From Coccinella septempunctata (Eukaryota > Arthropoda > Insecta > Coleoptera > Coccinellidae), in contig NC_058189.1 of NCBI RefSeq assembly GCF_907165205.1, positions 69,773,815 through 69,837,814 on the forward strand: a DNA stretch of 64,000 nucleotides. The letters are read 5' to 3'. A program made the translations under genes and the position numbers. Of the stretch, positions 39,715 through 51,609 are shown piece by piece. The notes under the pieces are model-generated. The model was not told the origin of the DNA and ran no database searches. It was given only the letters and a program-made list of their open reading frames with translations. The first letter of the stretch is position 1, and each line of letters begins with the position of its first letter.

Positions 39715-41366
39715 CAGGGTGTGGCGTAATGAATGGATAATATGGTGCCTGCGGGTAGAGGACCGCATAGCAGTGCGGAAAAATATATTTTATGTTCAGT
39801 AAAAGTCCAATGGTTTTCGAGATATTGGAGATTTTCGAAAATTCAAGAAAATCACACCCTTCGCTACTCGTTTTTCAGGCAAGACTCCAAATGAAGGAAT
39901 TTTTTCGAACTGTTTTTTGGATAGTATTCCTGGATAGATGCGCTATCGAATGTGAATTATTATTTTTGGGGTGCATAAATAGTTTTTCATAAAAAAAAGA
40001 TGTAACTCAAATTTTCTGCTTCGCTTATTTTTTTCCTAAGTTCACCCCAGCGTGGTGTAAAAAAATAATACGGTTACCTGAGTGCCAAAGCAAGAGAAAA
40101 CATGCCTGTTTATCTGAGATTCTGAAATGGTATAACTCACTCTATTTCCAGCATTAAATACAAAATAAATTTCTATTATTATGAGTGAATGCAGAGTTTG
40201 ATGTAAGCCTTCTTCTTTAATTTTAGGCAACTGAAATGAGACTTGCAAGCAGAATAAAGCAATTATTCATAAGAAGTTGTAAAGCATCTAGTAGAGCTCC
40301 TGATGCCCACTTTGAATACTTTTTGTAAACCTCAATTCAATTAAACGATATTTTAAAAGTTTTTTTCTCTCGTATTCTTTAATTATTAAGCCCTATAGTT
40401 ATAAAGTTAATAGTTTTTAAGCGAATTTCAAACGAGGTGAATTTTTGCACTTTTATAGTTAAGAAAAAATTAATTTCCATTACATTGAGTCAAGATCTTT
40501 GTTACAAAAATGCTGAAATTTAATTCATAACTTGAAAATATTGATTCCACGACGTTAGGGTTCAATAATAAAAGAAAACGAGACAAACTAATTTTGAAAT
40601 ATCGTTTCATTGAATAAAGTTTCACAAATAATGTTTAAATTGGCCACCATGAGTTCTGATACATGCTCTATAGTCTACACTTGCTAATGAATCATAGTTT
40701 TATTGCATATCAACAATTTAAAAATGAGTATCGTTTCATTGAATTAAATTTCGCAAAAGATGCTCTAAGAGGCCACCATGAGCTTCAGTACATGCTCTAT
40801 ACCTTCTTATAGATCATTGCTTCATTTTGCTTGCATTTCTCATTTTAGCTGCTAAAAATTACAGAAACAGTGTTCAAATTAAACTAGGCCTCAAATGATT
40901 GTAAAAGGAATTCATTTTGTATCAAATGCTGAAAATACAGAGAGTTATACCATTTCGGAATTTCAATAAAACGGGCATGTTTATTCTTGCATTGGCACTC
41001 AAGTAACCATATTATTTTTTACACCACGGTAGGTTGAACTTATGAAAAAAAAATAAGCAAAACGGAAAAGTTGAAATAGAACTTTTTTTTATGAAGAACT
41101 ATTCATGCGCCTCAAAAATAATGAATTACATTCGATAGATCATCTATCCAGGAATACTATACAAAATACAGTTTGAAAAAATTTCCTCATTTGAAGTCTT
41201 GCCTGCAAAACGAGTGGCGAAGAGTGTAATTCTCTTGAATTTTCGAAAATCTCCAATATCTCGAAAACCAAGACATTTTTAATAAACGTTAAATATATTT
41301 TTCTGAACCGCCATAGAGTCCTCTACCCGCAGGCTCCATATTATCCATTCATTACGCCACACCCTG
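39715..41366. mobile_element. nested element with long (about 450 bp) inverted repeats
   Basis: CAGGGTGTGGCGTAATGAAT at the left is inverted at the right, with TA on both sides (39713-39714 and 41367-41368). The arms pair, with interruptions, to about 40165 and 40910. Between them a block of about 140 bp is duplicated in tandem (ATCGTTTCATTGAAT...GGCCACCATGAG at about 40600 and 40738). No ORF. It inserted into the hAT element, so it is the younger of the two. Confidence 0.75.
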
Positions 41367-41889
41367 TAGAAGTAAAACCATTAGAAACACAAATGCACGA
41401 GCGTTGTCTCCGATAAAAGGGGCCATTGTTGTCTATGTTCTGAAGGAAATACCCCCAATCTATAGCCATCTATAGAGACGTTCTTCAGAAGGCTGTGCCA
41501 ACGCATTATGTTTTCAGACTGATGGTGTGGACCAAAGATTATAGAGTTACTCTAAAATCTTTGGTGTGGACTATATACTTGATAATTTATTATTATTAAG
41601 TATTTGGTTATTGTTCTCCAGTCTATGGTGTGGACTACGGACGTTGTTTACAATTACACATGTATAGTGTTCGTTTACGTTCACATTAATTTAATTCACA
41701 CACATATGTATAATGTGTTATAGCATATTTTCATAATATTATGTTTTGTGTTAAAAATTAAATAAAAAATATTCAATTGGAGAGAATACTGTTTTTTTAT
41801 TATTTTTATTTTGCGCCCCCAGATCGCTAGCGCCCGTGGCGACCGCCTCTTTCGCCACGCCCTCGCTCCGGCTCTGTCGTGAACGAAAA

Positions 41890-42990
41890 ATTAAGGTGAA
41901 TCCAAACCTTTCAGCTGTAACAAAAATGAGGAAATAGTGGTCCCGTTACAGACCAAACAAACATTCGCTAATGAACAGTCTCATAACCAAATATGTATTT
42001 CAAAATATCCCAAACTGAAGATAAGCATTATATAAACATACTCACATTCATCTATCCGATTGTGCAACATAGAAATGTTATTGGGTCATGTTTGTTTAGA
42101 ACTGCAAACGCTCACGAAAGAATTGGAGATTTCGTGGAAACGGAACGTTGAGATCGTTAGTTATTTCTATGCATTTTCTCAACTGGCAACAAGAATTGTG
42201 TAGAGTTTTCGATGTATCTAATCGCGCTTATCGATAAGAGGTTATTGTTGATCTGATGTTTTATCTGATAACTAGGTCAGACGTTTGTTTTCAAAATTCC
42301 TGCCGAGTTCGAATTACACCTCAATAGAATTTTAGAAACAGGGTACAATGAAAGAATATAAAACTTCACAAGTCTTCAGTATTGATTATTTAGTTATGAA
42401 TATTTTCCAATCAGTTGCGAGAATTACCATCACGGCCATTTTCAGAGAAAAATTGCGCATAAAACAGCACCTCTTGACGATTTTCATTCTGTACGCATCA
42501 TCGGAAACTGAACGAAACCAGTATAAGTCGGCGTGAAATGACTAGGAGATAATCTTTATTGCTGACTATTAACCTTCTTTATTACCTAGAAGTATGATTA
42601 TTTCAATTCATTGACTCGCTTGCATTCAGCACTTTAAGATTGGTGACTCAATCTCATACGATACGAGCATGAAATACATCTTGGAATCGGCGGAGATAAG
42701 TGAACAATCGTTGAAGACCACAATGGTACTTGAATTAAACAGGCCATTACAGAGGCCGAGGCAGGAAATGATTTTGATTGATTATTTTCGCCCCTTAGAA
42801 TAGTCTTTACCCTTTATCCCAGAATCTCTTCATACGGAAAACACTAAATTTGGTACACTGGAGTTTTATGATACGCAAAATCTTACAGTGCCACTTATTT
42901 CGGCATTGAACCTCTTAAAAACATTGTTCTCTGGGCAAAATTGTCTTTGGAACAACTCTCTACGATCCATAGGAACAGCGTATTGTTGAA
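41890..42990. other. intron sequence, no gene supported
   Basis: No named repeat or exon. The 62-codon frame at 42348 has no recognisable feature. Confidence 0.35.
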
Positions 42991-42999
42991 AAGTAAGGT

Positions 43000-44345
43000 A
43001 CCATCTCAATCTGTGACCAAATTTTGTTACATTGATTTCGGGACACCCTGTAGAGATTGGGAAGTAGTTCTAAATTTTCTGGAATCATGACACTATCACT
43101 AGTTTGGGAAATAACGAAGTTTTCGTGAAACCTGCCACGTGTCGAATTGAAATCCCGCTAACCTGAAAAGTGATAATTTCAGGATAGATTGAATTTTTTA
43201 GACTATCATAAGAAAATATTGAATTCAAAAATTCCTGATTCCACTTCAATCTGTGACCAAATTTTGTCGCATTAATTTCGGGACTCTCTGTAGAGGGTAG
43301 ATTGGGGAGTAGTTCTAAATTTTCTGGAATCCTGACATTATCACTAGTATGAAAATAACGAAGCTTTTCGTGAAACCTGCTACGTGTCGAATTGAAATTC
43401 CGCTAACCTGAAAAGTGATCATTTCAGGATAGATTGAATTTTTTCGACTATCATAAGAAAATATTGAATTCAAAAATTACTGATTTCACCTCAATATGTG
43501 ACCAAATTTTGTTGCATTAATTTCGGGACACCCTGTAGAGGGTAGATTGGGGAGTGGTTCTAAATTTTCTGGAATCCCGACATTACCAGGAGTATGAAAA
43601 TAACGAAGCTTCTCGTGAAACCTGCTACGTGTCGAATTGAAATTCCGCTAACCTGAAAAGTGGTCATTTCAGGATAGATTGAATTTTTTCAACTATCATA
43701 AGAAAATATTGAATTCAAAAATTACTGATTCCACCTCAATATGTGACCAAATTTTGTTGCATTAATTTCGGGACACCCTGTAGAGGGTAGATTGGGGAGT
43801 AGTTCTAAATTTTCTGGAATCCCGACATTACCAGGAGTATGAAAATAACGAAGCTTCTCGTGAAACCTGCCACGTGTCGAATTGAAATTCCGCTAACCTG
43901 AAAAGTGATCATTTCAGGATAGATTGAATTTTTTCAACTATCATAAGAAAATATTGAATTAAAAAATTACTGATTTCACCTCAATATGTGACCAAATTTT
44001 GTTGCATTAATTTCGGGACACCCTGTAGAGGGTAGATTGGGGAGTGGTTCTAAATTTTCTGGAATCCTGACATTATCACTAGTATGAAAATAACGAAACT
44101 TTTCGTGAAACCTGCCACGTGTCGATTTGAAATTCCGCTAACCTGAAAAGTGGTCATTTCAGGATAGATTGGGGAGTGGTTCTAAATTTTCTGGAATCCT
44201 GACATTATCACTAGTATGAAAATAACGAAACTTTTCGTGAAACCTGCCACGTGTCGAATTGAAATTCCGCTAACCTGAAAAGTGATCATTTCAGGATAGA
44301 TTGAATTTTTTCAACTATCATAGGAAAATATGGAATTCAAAATTT
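43000..44345. repeat. tandem satellite, unit about 245 bp, five to six copies
   Basis: The landmark TGTGACCAAATTTTG starts at about 43013, 43253, 43498, 43743 and 43988: spacing 240, 245, 245, 245. Each unit also holds CACGTGTCGAATTGAAATTC, TTTCAGGATAGATTGAATTT and GGGACACCCTGTAGAG. The last unit is chimeric: at AGGATAGATT it jumps to GGGGAGTGG of the next phase, a deletion between two GATAGATT motifs. The GGGACACCCTGTAGA word resembles the edge of other insect repeats. Confidence 0.85.
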
Positions 44346-44349
44346 GAAA

Positions 44350-44898
44350 TCGACTTTAAGCATGGCAATGTTATCAGTTCCACTTCAAACCTTTTGAAAT
44401 TTTTCACTTAATACCTTTTGAAATTGGTCTTGTAACGTGACGCTTGCTCTTATACCCTTGTAATCCGAGCGAGAACAATCAGAATCCGATCTCTCGTCAA
44501 TTCCGATCGCACACATATCGTCATTATCGTTAATTGAAATCAATACTAATTACCATACCGCGTCCAATTAATTAGCGTCCGATCGTGATTGATTCATTGC
44601 GTTCTGTTCCCGTTTATTGAATCCGACATTATGTTGGCGAGGGGGCTAGTATAGCAGAACCGCTCAAGTGTGTCAAGGAACCGAGCGATTTCTTGTCTTA
44701 CGTCCGTTCTTCATCGATGTGTTACGATGTCGGCCAAGCCTGCGGTAGTATATACGAATTGAATCATCAACAACATTCGATCGCTATATCGAAAGTGCGA
44801 TCTGCTTGCGACACATTCATAACTATCGCGAATATTCGGCGGAGAATTTCGAAATTCAAGGCGTCGATTAGGAATGCTGTTAACATGATCGGTTAACG
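44350..44898. other. intron sequence between satellite and SINE
   Basis: CpG-rich but without a gene I can support; the 67-codon frame at 44693 is isolated. Confidence 0.35.
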
Positions 44899-44902
44899 GT
44901 TA

Positions 44903-45191
44903 GCGTCCGTAGCTTGGTGGTTAGAGCGTCGGCTCGGTAAATTGCAACCGCAAGGTACTGAGTTCGATCCCGGGCTAGGGAAGAAATTTTCTAGTCGATA
45001 CGGGTATGGGCCACCATTCACTGTTGGGTTCAAATTAACAGTGCTGTGCCTAAGGTGGCGTAAGGACACAGTAACAAAGCCTACACAGAACACAACTGGT
45101 TCTCCGAACTCGCACAAGCTCACGGAGCTTCTGAGGGGTACTTCGGTACCTACGGAGAATCAGGATAATATAGGATAGGATAGGATAGGAT
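44903..45191 (+). mobile_element. tRNA-derived SINE with (ATAGG)n tail
   Basis: The head looks like a tRNA gene: an A box TAGCTTGGTGGTTAGAGCG and a B box GAGTTCGATCCCGGG about 40 nt later, lying in GCGTCCG...GGGCTAGGG. A body of about 190 bp follows, then a tail of GGATA repeats (45165-45191). The internal promoter would be read by RNA polymerase III. It is not a functional tRNA because the acceptor stem does not pair. Confidence 0.75.
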
Positions 45192-45594
45192 ATAGGTTGG
45201 CGACCCTGAGGAGAATCGATTCGATATACCGGGAGGAATAGTGATCGAGTTGCATTCTGCCACTGGTGGAATGGTTGGAGGTTAGAACGCACACGGAATA
45301 AAGATTCGGATACGATTGACTCGGTTTGGACGGTATTTTCATCAATCCGGACGCTTTCCAACGGTTGGCCTGCCTTGGGTCGAGACGCAGGTCATCGATG
45401 TTTGTTATGGCAAGGTCCATATTGGGATGTTTTCAGTTTTCGTCGACTTATGCTTATGAATTCTGTTTCTGCAAGTTTCCTGTTACATTGTTTAGATATC
45501 ATTAGCACTATTTTATTGACAGAAAATTTATTGGCGAGTTTCTAATGTGTGAGTTAATGATTCCATTAATTAACTATGTTCTCATAATGCACAT

Positions 45595-46578
45595 AATGGC
45601 ACTACATGCTCTTCAAGAATGTTCCTTATATTCTTATCAGCATTCATAGCTCCATTATCAACGACCACTAGGTCTGTGCGAGCAGTCAAAGATATTCCAC
45701 CCCATACCATAATTGATCCTCCCCCGAAACCAGTAGTATTCAGGAAATTGCACTGAGCATATCTTTCATGTGGACGTCTGTATACAAGCGAACGTCGATC
45801 ACAATGGTAGAGGCAGAATCTAGACTCATATGTGAAGAGAACTCTTTCCCAATCGGCCTCTTCCCATGGATATGCTCTCTCGCAAAATCCAAACGCGCCC
45901 TTCGATGGGCTGGGGTAAGAGCTGGGTCTCTTGCCGCGACACGAGGCCTCAAATCATATTCTCTGAGGCGATTTCTTATTGTCTGAGTGCTAATTTGCAC
46001 CTCATGAGTTTGCTCAAGCTGAATTTGAAGGAGGCGAGCTGTTGCAAACCGTTGTCTCAACGAAGAAACTCTCAAGTAACGTTCTTGAATGGCAGTTTTT
46101 ACCGGTGGTCTACCCTGTCCTGGTCTTCGGACATTCATACCTATCTCCCTGAATCGCTGCAACATTCTGGACACACTTGTATGGGAAACTCCAAACCTTT
46201 CTGCAATTCTTGTGTATGTCCACCCTTCTTCTCGCAAAACTACCGCTTGGGCACATTCCTCTTGGGTCAAATTGCGTGTTTCGCGTTGCATAGCGATCGA
46301 GTGTAGGAAATCAAACGAAAGAAAAACTATTGATCACTAGAATTTTGATCGAGAACAACTGATTTTAGAATGGAGCCATGGAGCCAATACATTCAAAATC
46401 TGATAATATCATCTCTTTTTATTCCTGCTGGTAAAAAACATCTGTATTGAAGAAAACCGTTGAAAGTGGATAACATATGCATGCATAATTCTGATCAAAA
46501 TAATTATCATTGAGAACACCTTCACTTGTAGAATAAATTTGAGATTTCCATAATGTGCGTTAATTTTTTGGCTCAGTG
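45595..46578 (-). mobile_element. Tc1-like DD34E transposon, copy 2, left part deleted
   Basis: It matches copies 1 and 3 from AATGGCACTACATGC at the left to the right terminal repeat, AATTTTTTGGCTCAGTG followed by TA at 46579. The left end with the C-terminal third of the transposase is missing. The right end abuts the exon that ends at 46636 by 58 bp. Confidence 0.85.
45740..46291 (-). pseudogene. Tc1-like transposase, copy 2, frameshifted and truncated
   Basis: The paired-like HTH region and GRPPVKT linker are intact, through AHRRARLDFAREHIH. There a single base is missing relative to the other copies (CCCATGG versus CCCAATGG on the + strand) and the frame shifts before the first catalytic Asp. 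Beyond the deletion the element stops. Not functional. Confidence 0.85.
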
Positions 46579-46635
46579 TAGTTGCCAATTCCTGAACCCT
46601 AAACCTAAGGCGAAATGACCTAATCAAGGACTCAC

Positions 46636-47249
46636 CTGAAGATACTTTCCCAGGGACTTCCTCCCTACCGGAGTCCTGGAAGCGATCCCATGTGGCGACG
46701 TGTGCAGGTACGATCCCAAAGGCACTGGTTTAAAACTGTCACTCGCGTTTTCTTCGCGCGCACAACCATCACCGACCTCCCCCTTGGGAGAGCCGCTGTC
46801 AGTCCCGAAACCATCCCCTTCGCCGTTTTGCCCGACTGCCGAAGTCTCGCAGCCCTCCCTCTTCGAATGCAAGAAAGAACGGTTGGTCTTCTTGTCTGCG
46901 GAGATGATCAGCTCCGCGTCGGGCAGGTTGGACAGCATCTTCTGGACGTTCGGCGATATGATGTCCAGGGATTCGTTGCTCCTGTTCAGGGCGGCGCTGC
47001 TCCTGGCGTGGCTCCTCAGCGACCGGTAGACGGAGCCGTTGGACCTCCTGAAGCCTAGGTTCTCCTCCGACGAGAAGCTCCTGCTGATCTCCTGGTCGGG
47101 CACGTGGGACAGCAGCTTCTGGACGCCGGGCGAGAGGTGGGCGAAGTTGCTGGATTGGTACGTTCGTCTCGGGGGCGGTTGTTGCTTTCCTTCCTCAATT
47201 ATCGAGTCGAATACGCCCATAATACATGGCATCAACTCCGTTGACGCTC
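46636..47249 (-). CDS. PLEKHG-like RhoGEF, large N-terminal exon
   Basis: 614 nt with acceptor TTCCAG and donor CTTCAG|GTGAGT. It keeps one frame, enters in phase 1 and leaves in phase 0. An internal ATG (MPCIMGVFD) could be a start, but an open frame precedes it. The GC-rich sequence contains two related motifs, SPGVQKLLSHVPDQE and SPNVQKMLSNLPDAE, about 70 residues apart, plus LGSYLHTSPHGIASRTPVGR and SLGKYLQ. No enzymatic domain; likely a regulatory or scaffold-binding region before the DH domain. Upstream exons were not found in the window. Confidence 0.75.
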
Positions 47250-47259
47250 CTGGAATGAA

Positions 47260-50070
47260 AATTCAAGTTCAAGACAGAATATTTATTTAATCCTACTCAT
47301 AAAAGCCAAGAGTGGGGAAATGAGGTGTTCCAGAACATTCAGAGCAATTTCAGAGGAAATACAAATCAAACTAGAGTAGGGAGTGGTAATTTTTGGAGGC
47401 GAAACAACTCATTTTGTGAAAATTATATATATAATTTGCTTTTATCTGAAATGGAGACGACAAGTCGAAGAATTGTCGTTCCATTTATAGGACCTTGTCA
47501 TACATCAGCGCAGGAATTCCCAGAGAGGCTGAAACATATAAACACAAACTGTAGACCGTTTTCGGGATCGTTGTCCCTCATCGGTACAGTGCAGTGTTAC
47601 ACATCTCAACCAGAGGATGCTGTCTTTAAGCGCCACCTGTCCCACCAAGACTGAACCACCCCTCACTTACTCTGTAGAAGACTACACCCATCCATGACTC
47701 CCCATCGATTCTAATCAAGTATCTGCCACATCGATTCAGTACTCTTTGAGTTCGATGAGGAAAATATAGGTTGAGATTAGACTAAAGTAAAAGATATAGG
47801 TAGTTCGTGCATAATAAGCCCACATTTATATACAGTATATGAAGGTGAGGTTCTTTTTTCACCAGAAGGTAGAACTGGTCAAAATGAAGCGTTTCACCAA
47901 AACTCACCTATACAAAACTTGACAAAGTTGAAAGAAAAAAAATGAAAATTATTACTGATATAGATCTTAATACTACCCTAGACCGTTCGTAAGCTGAATT
48001 ATCGCAAAGCAGTGGAAAAAACTTATCCAACGATTCGACCATGTGGTTTCGTTCAGGATATTGGCTCGTTCGATATTTACGTGGTTATGAAAGTGGAAAC
48101 TTAGGATTGCCGAATTGTTCTCATTATTTTTTAATAACTTACACGATTTTATGACATGGCTCATGTCGATACCAACTGACAGAAGAGACTTAGGACACAT
48201 GTGTAAAAAATAGAATAATACTTCAAAATCTCACCAATAAAATTCGTCTAAATTATTCACAATTTTTTCACAATTGGCATCACAATCTTCTTGTTCGAAC
48301 ATTCCAACAATCGTCGTAAAAATGGGAAGAAATGGGGAAACATCATGGCACTTTTTCAACATAACATACATAAGCACTTTCAGAAACTGCCTCGATTTTC
48401 TATATTTTTTTTTCACCCTAAATTACACGATACAACAGTTATGATTCTCTCAAAAGTGACCCGATGCATATAATCCGATGAACTTGGTACTGAACCATTA
48501 ATTGTCCAGCCATATGTTTATGTTTCGTTTCGTTTTTGCGTTGCCTGAGTCACCTTCCACAGTCCCGTACTTTATATTCAATTAAATTTTGCCGAACTTC
48601 TAAGGGTTGCATCTCAGCCATCTTGGACATTTTATATGGACAATTTTTGGTTAAACGACTCATTTTGAGGAGTTCTACGTTCTGTCAAAAAAAAATGCCT
48701 CACCTTTGAAAACACTCTGTATAATTGAATTTTTATTTTTAGGTGCTGCAGAAGCTAGTCATTATGTTTTGCCGTCTTCGAGTCCCATCAATCAAGTAGG
48801 TACAAATTTTATTTAATAAAACGGTCTCTTCTTGTTTATTTCATGGAAAATAGAAAAATATTTCACTTTTCGAAGAGTATTTGACGACAAATGTTGTAAA
48901 TGCGCCGAATTTTGAGTAAGAGCTGATGTAGAAGCCACATTTATCCGCAATGTTGGTTACGCTAGAGCAGCATGGCTCTGAAGCTGGGTACAGACATGTA
49001 ACAAAACTTTGTAACGTAAGACAGACGCGCAACCAGTAGGAAATCATCCAGAAGAACTTCGACGCTCAACAAAACTGTTTACTGACGATGTTACGCCACT
49101 ATAGTCTAAGCTAAGGCCTTATAGTTTCTGCCTATGCACCAATATCATTCATTATTAGTAAGAATCGCTTCAAAAACAACGGCCCGTATGTGATGAACCA
49201 ATTTCAATAGTCAAGACATTACTATTTTCCCTTAGGGGGGTTTAGATGGGTTCATTTCTAGAATAACACGAGGGTACACAACAAACAACATCATATCGGG
49301 ATTATGGAAAAAATTCAGAACGCAACTACCATCCGATCGGCGATCTCAAACGTCAACGTCAAGAATCCGATGCCGGTCGACAGCGATCGATCTGACGGAA
49401 CGCATCCGAGCGTAAGAAACGGTTTCTACATCTATGGTCATCCTATCACGGATCTACGCGGTGTTTATAAGGTTCATAGAAAGTTAATAGTTGAGCGAAC
49501 CGCGATAAGATCGTACGTCCACTTGCATCACTTATTCCGCTGCGCTGCGATCGAAACGCGTGTGGAAAAAATCGTGCCGCCTAGGCAAAAACGAGCGCGT
49601 CGCTCGGATTTCTTGAAACATAACTCAACCGAACAAGGTCAGTTGGGATGGAGCGAATTGTCCATCTCTCAGGAAATGAGAGATAACAGAGCCGAGAGGA
49701 AGGAATCGATCCTAATCCGTCCTGAATCCAAAATAAAATCCATTTTGGTCTGTCGCGAATTCATGATGGAAAGTCCAAGAAAATAGGCTCACGAAAAGAT
49801 TCAGAACAAGGCCTCTCATGAGAAATACAACACATCAGTTTTGACATATCCCAAACCTTAAGTAGCAAACTTCGTACTCAGAGTCATAGAAAGTGCAACA
49901 TGTAATTTGCTATAGAATGCAGCCTTCGCGTTCTATAGACTGTTACCTGTTTTATAGGGATCAGAATAAATGCATATTATTCATTCATTCGTTGCTCTAT
50001 TCCGTTACCGAGAATAAATCTACAAAAATACTCAAAAACAAAACTATCGGTGAGATCAAACGTATAATTT
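47260..50070. other. intron or 5' flank, no gene supported
   Basis: A 160-codon frame at 49304-49786 (+) is CpG-rich and basic, but it has no family resemblance, repeat structure or splice context. I see no promoter or exon for the RhoGEF gene here. No named repeat identified. Confidence 0.35.
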
Positions 50071-50078
50071 CTTAGGGC

Positions 50079-50975
50079 TACTTGCGACTGTGTGTCCTCC
50101 TGTGACTGAAGAGACCCAACCGTGACCTACAGACCCTTCCACACTCCGGGCATAGATAGTCACCAACCAGATCTGGCCTCCGCTGTATTCTTCTCGAGTC
50201 TCCATTATAACTGTGGACCAAAGACCTCCACTGTGATCTGTCTAACGCTAGTTGTTCACAGTCATGATTGGCATTAACTGATTTTAGGGTTGATGCAGTA
50301 TATTCTCAAACCGCTCATACTGGCCTCCTGGTTTCCGAGCTACCTCTGTGAATTCGCCATACAAAGACATTTCAAGGGAGTCTTGTCTTGCATCCTCAGA
50401 GTGTGGCCGCTCCATCTGAGTCGGGCCCTCGTTACATGAGTCTCAATTGTTGTACAACTCGCGCGTTGCAAGACGTCTGCATTCGAAACTTTGTGGAACC
50501 ATCTGATGTGCATTATCTGTCTTAGATGACGTTGTTGCGTTTGTTCAAGCTGTTTGATATGTCGCCTGTAGGGCGTCCAGCTTTCGCTTCCGTGAAGAAG
50601 CGTTGGGAGAACCACTGCTTTGTAAACAGCTGTCTTGGTCTTCAGATTGAGGTCCTGATTTTGAAACACTCTGACCTTTAGCTTCCAGAATGCCCGTGAT
50701 GCCGAATTGATACGGTTGTGTATTTACGTTTTCAGGTTAGCCCTAGTATTTATGAAGCTTCCCAAGTATTTGAACTGTCCAACTTGTTCTAGAGTTTCAT
50801 CCTCCAGGCTGATATCTGTTTGAAGGCTTTCTGCCGGATTTTGGTTTTGTCAATATTGAGTCTGAGGCCTAAAGCTTTGTATATATGTTTATAGGTGTCC
50901 AATATTAACTGTAAATCCTCTGAGCTGCTATAGCGATAAATAGACAGTTGTCTGCATATTGAAGTTAACTGAGGT
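50079..50975 (-). pseudogene. LINE reverse-transcriptase 3' fragment A
   Basis: On the minus strand: TDISLEDETLEQVGQFKYLG, KVRVFQNQDLNLKTKTAVYK, LPTLLHGSESWTPYRRHIKQ, then a C-terminal zinc-knuckle-like CPECGRVCRSRLGLFSHRRT H ending at TAG. This matches the C-terminal part of a jockey/RTE-like ORF2 after the catalytic FADD motif. Several stops and frameshifts break it; the reverse transcriptase core is absent. Confidence 0.8.
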
Positions 50976-51002
50976 TAAAATAAAGATCTAGCCTTTTGGC
51001 TT

Positions 51003-51600
51003 TCACACTCCTCTCCAGAGGAACATCCACATATCCCAGATATCGAAAGGATTAAGCTCTATTGGTAGTGATGTGCTAGATGGTTTTATAGCCATAACGA
51101 CAGCCACTGAGGAATCTTTATCGATATATTCTATATACATAGTTCTTTGTTGAAATCGTTCGATCTTGGATGGCCATGATGAAGCCCTCTGTCTCAGGAA
51201 ACAACTTTCCAGAAGTCAACCAGTGGTTCGCCCCAGATATGTCGACGTAATCATGGTCGACCTCGTTCTGGTGTTTTCCATGCAAAGGTTTGCCAATCAG
51301 GAACTGATTTCAGAGTGTTCGACGATTTCTAAGTGATGCTATTTCAACTATCAACATCCCAAACTACTGGATGAAGTTCTGCACAGCCTTGTGCTGGAGA
51401 TATGCTCGAAGTCCTTCAATTTCCTGAGACTTATGGTTGGATAAATCAAGAATTCCCCGACCTCCAAGATACCGTTGAAGCTGTATTCGTTCTTTTGAGC
51501 TTAAGGATGATGAAACTCAGTCGGAACCATTTTAGGTACCACAGGTGTTTCCTTTAGCGTGCTTGTTCCTCGCCTTGGTGTCAATTTTACGTCACACTGA
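51003..51600 (-). pseudogene. LINE-type pol fragment B
   Basis: On the minus strand QLQRYLGGRGILDLSNHKSQ, then KPLHGKHQNEVDHDYVDISG and NHWLTSGKLFPETEGFIMAI plus QDRTISTKNYV, matching a C-terminal domain of another non-LTR retrotransposon family (GGRGLxDL...LFPETEGFxxAIQD). Stops and frameshifts are frequent. The part at 51003-51068 is similar to 21600-21680 inside the Polinton. Confidence 0.7.
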
Positions 51601-51609
51601 TAAGTCTGC

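Larger units (their letters stand above)
38930..41876. mobile_element. hAT transposon with an 8-bp target duplication
   Basis: Termini CAGAGCCGGAACTAGG and ..CCTCGCTCCGGCTCTG are inverted, with GCGCC(C) motifs just inside both ends. The 8-bp TCGTGAAC occurs immediately outside on both sides (38922-38929 and 41877-41884), the diagnostic hAT duplication. It carries a nested inverted-repeat element (39715-41366) and only about 1.3 kb of its own sequence, so it is non-autonomous or eroded. Confidence 0.9.

Noticed and set aside
43000..44345. CRISPR-like array
   Set aside because: Units are whole-length similar with no unique spacers, and the genome is eukaryotic; it is a satellite.
44903..44985. 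Functional tRNA gene
   Set aside because: A and B boxes are present, but the acceptor stem does not pair and a SINE body and tail follow.
49304..49786. 160-codon + frame (starts MEKIQNATT)
   Set aside because: No domain, no splice or start context, and CpG-rich DNA that leaves frames open by chance. No homologous pattern recognised.
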